Shown here one piece after another: positions 62,149 through 64,000 of a DNA stretch of 64,000 bases (the first letter of the stretch is position 1; every line of letters begins with the position of its first letter). The DNA is taken from positions 62,001-126,000 of the forward strand of contig CALSTB010000002.1 of the NCBI GenBank assembly GCA_943789165.1, read 5' to 3'. The stretch comes from an uncultured Bacteroidia bacterium. Lineage in GTDB: Bacteria > Bacteroidota > Bacteroidia > NS11-12g > UBA9320. The notes beneath the pieces are model-generated. The model ran no database searches, was not told the DNA's origin, and saw only the letters and a program-made list of their open reading frames with translations. The position numbers and the translations under genes are program-made.

Positions 62149-64000
62149 ATGTTTTCCTTTGAAGAAAATATAGACACTATTGTGATTCAAGCCGTTGTAA
62201 GGAAGGGAAAAGTTATTGCTGAAAGGGTTCCTACCCCAAATGTTTCCGAAGGAAGTGTATTAATAAAAGTTGTAAACAGCTGCATTAGTGCTGGTACAGA
62301 AATGAGCAATGTTTCTGAAACAGGAAAATCTCTTATAAAAAGGGCCTTAGAACAACCGGCTGAGGTTATGAATGCGCTAAACTTCGCGAAGGAGAATGGA
62401 ATCATGAAAATGATCCAGCGTGTTAAGGGCACATTAGAAGGTGGCAAACCTACTGGATACTCAATTTCTGGAGTTGTAATTGGTGTTGGTACTGGTGTCA
62501 CTCAATATGAAGTTGGCGATCATGTAACGGCGGCAGGTGCAGGAATTGCTAATCACGCAGAATATGTTGATGTACCAGTAAATTTGGTAATGCCAATGCC
62601 TAAGGGTATGGATTTCAAACTTGCCTCTACAGTTACACTTGGTGGAATTGCCATGCAAGGTGTTAGACGTGCAGATTTAAAACTCGGTGAGATCTGCGTT
62701 GTACAAGGTGCAGGTATACTTGGCTTGTTGGCTCAACAGATGTTGCAAGCAGCAGGGGTTCGAACCATTGTAATTGATCTTGATAATCATCGACTGCAAA
62801 TTGCTAATGATCTAGGAGCGGAATTAGTATTAAATCCTAAAGACGAAGATATCGTGAAACGTGTAGAAGCGGTATCGGATGGATATGGAGCAGATGCTGT
62901 ATTGTTCACTGCGGCAACACATAGCAGTGACCCTCTATCTACTGCGTTTAACATGTGTAAAAGGAAAGGTCGAGTTGTTTTGGTTGGGGTTTCTGGCATG
63001 GAAATTAAACGTGGGGATATTTATAAAAAGGAACTAGACTTTTTAATTTCTACCAGTTATGGTCCGGGTCGCTACGACGACAATTATGAGAAAAAAGGAC
63101 TTGACTACCCATATTCTTATGTTCGATGGACGGAGAATAGAAACATGACCGAATACCTGAGGTTAGTGCATACTGGAGCAATCCACTTAGAACCTTTGGT
63201 TAATGCAGTCTATCCTATAGAAGAAGTTGAGGCGGCGTTTGACGTTTTAAAAAATGGAGAACATCCGAAACCCATCATTTCCATATTAGACTATGGTCAG
63301 GATGTTGTAAGTGCAAACTTCAAACCTGCAGAACATAAAGTAATTATTACTGAAACAGCAGCAAATAAAAATTTAGTAAATGTAGCAATGGTTGGCGTTG
63401 GCAGCTTCGCTACAGGAATGCATTTACCTAATTTAAGCAAAGAGACTAGCAAGTTTAAAGTCAAAGCAATTGTTAACCGAACTGGACAAAAAGGGAAGGC
63501 AGTTGCGCAGCAATATAACGCAGATTACACAACGACTAATGTGGAAGATGTGTTAACCGATGCGGATATTGATTTAGTGATGATTACTACTCGTCATGAG
63601 AATCATGGCGAATTGGTTCTTCAATGCCTCAAGGCGGGTAAAAATGTTTTTGTTGAAAAACCACTATGTACCACAAGGGAAGAATTACAAGAGATTGAGG
63701 AGTTTTTCCAAAATGCGACAAATCCACCGTTACTCATGGTTGGTTTCAACAGAAGGTTTAGTCCGCATGCTCAAGAAATAAAAAAGCACACCGATAACAG
63801 AACCAATCCATTATTCATACAATACCGTATGAATGCAGGGTTTATTCCATTAGACCATTGGACGCATGAGCATGGTGGTCGAATCGTTGGGGAGGCATGT
63901 CATATTATTGATTTGATGACATTTTTTACAGGCAGCAAGATTACAAGTATAAGTTCTGAGCAGATTAGTCCGAATACTGGTAAAATAAGTGCCAACGACA
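62149..64000 (+). CDS. bi-domain oxidoreductase, partial (runs off window)
   Basis: The gene is open from the ATG at 62149 to the window end (617 codons, incomplete). The N-terminal half is a zinc-type alcohol-dehydrogenase fold without clear zinc ligands: SCISAGTEMSNV, GYSISGVVIGVGTGVTQYEVGDHV, and the cofactor loop VVQGAGILGLLAQQML. The second half, from about residue 402, is a Gfo/Idh/MocA dehydrogenase: MVGVGSFATGMHLP, VEKPLCTTREEL and MVGFNRRFSPHAQE. This fusion is typical of surface-polysaccharide or sugar-modification gene clusters, so such a cluster may begin here (inference). Confidence 0.9.
   Translation, partial: MFSFEENIDTIVIQAVVRKGKVIAERVPTPNVSEGSVLIKVVNSCISAGTEMSNVSETGKSLIKRALEQPAEVMNALNFAKENGIMKMIQRVKGTLEGGKPTGYSISGVVIGVGTGVTQYEVGDHVTAAGAGIANHAEYVDVPVNLVMPMPKGMDFKLASTVTLGGIAMQGVRRADLKLGEICVVQGAGILGLLAQQMLQAAGVRTIVIDLDNHRLQIANDLGAELVLNPKDEDIVKRVEAVSDGYGADAVLFTAATHSSDPLSTAFNMCKRKGRVVLVGVSGMEIKRGDIYKKELDFLISTSYGPGRYDDNYEKKGLDYPYSYVRWTENRNMTEYLRLVHTGAIHLEPLVNAVYPIEEVEAAFDVLKNGEHPKPIISILDYGQDVVSANFKPAEHKVIITETAANKNLVNVAMVGVGSFATGMHLPNLSKETSKFKVKAIVNRTGQKGKAVAQQYNADYTTTNVEDVLTDADIDLVMITTRHENHGELVLQCLKAGKNVFVEKPLCTTREELQEIEEFFQNATNPPLLMVGFNRRFSPHAQEIKKHTDNRTNPLFIQYRMNAGFIPLDHWTHEHGGRIVGEACHIIDLMTFFTGSKITSISSEQISPNTGKISAND

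Noticed and set aside
62187..62999. Minus-strand open frames opposite the bi-domain oxidoreductase
   Set aside because: The plus strand has a continuous, clearly homologous protein through the window end.

Overview
The window is chromosomal DNA from a member of the Bacteroidota (probably Flavobacteriales-like; the lower rank is inference). The evidence is: type IX secretion (T9SS) features, namely a CHU-type gliding C-terminal domain, PorP/SprF, the T9SS plug family and 'PNP' sorting tails; several promoters of the Bacteroidota form TTG...TAnnTTTG; scarce Shine-Dalgarno sites; AT-rich DNA; RNase Y; and an RG-tailed PNPase. Most of it is ordinary core genome with many short, overlapping operons.

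Layout. 1-2304: two IS3-family elements, one apparently inserted into the other. 2413-3499: small membrane, DNA-binding and lipoprotein genes. 3765-4368: a tRNA Ser-Pro-Arg operon on the minus strand with a duplicated terminator. 4498-9695: a double AAA+ ATPase, an outer-membrane protein, hutI and a gamma-carbonic anhydrase. 9700-9917: a non-coding segment with paired DnaA-box-like sites, a long hairpin and a terminator. 10018-14517: peroxiredoxin, secreted proteins, a thioredoxin pair and a beta-barrel. 14579-23601 (minus): queA, dprA, T9SS plug, MacB-type permease and a HEAT-cyclophilin lipoprotein. 23639-25900: aconitase. 26049-34547 (minus): a T9SS module made of a 1619-residue repeat adhesin, its PorP/SprF-TSP3-SPOR partner and a pappalysin-like protease. 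34593-37460: rpoN operon. 37537-41151: asnS, an E2-like acyltransferase and a cytochrome P450. 41141-47217: folA, nadC, upp, a YjjG-type nucleotidase, murQ and small exported proteins. 47259-49952: rpsO-pnp. 50086-53587: di-haem peroxidase and a VWA membrane protein. 53750-58252: pheT, a coiled-coil protein, zapA and rny. 58266-60451: VanX-like dipeptidase, ferredoxin reductase and ferredoxin. 60448-62038 (minus): adk-obg. From 62149 off the right edge: a bi-domain oxidoreductase of the kind found in surface-polysaccharide loci.

How the genes work together. The T9SS plug, adhesin, SprF and PNP-tailed proteins form a secretion and surface-adhesion theme. The ferredoxin reductase and ferredoxin could supply electrons to the P450 (inference). 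adk, obg, rny, asnS, pheT, rpsO and pnp are housekeeping genes.

The most unusual signal is a set of single-base insertions, with no matching deletions seen. They break rny, obg (five sites) and probably adk within 3.7 kb, and they also riddle the otherwise complete IS copy at the left edge. Essential genes and a full-length IS carrying insertion-only damage point first to sequence error in those stretches, but the pattern deserves checking against reads. No prophage, CRISPR array, secondary-metabolite cluster or clearly new defence system was recognised.
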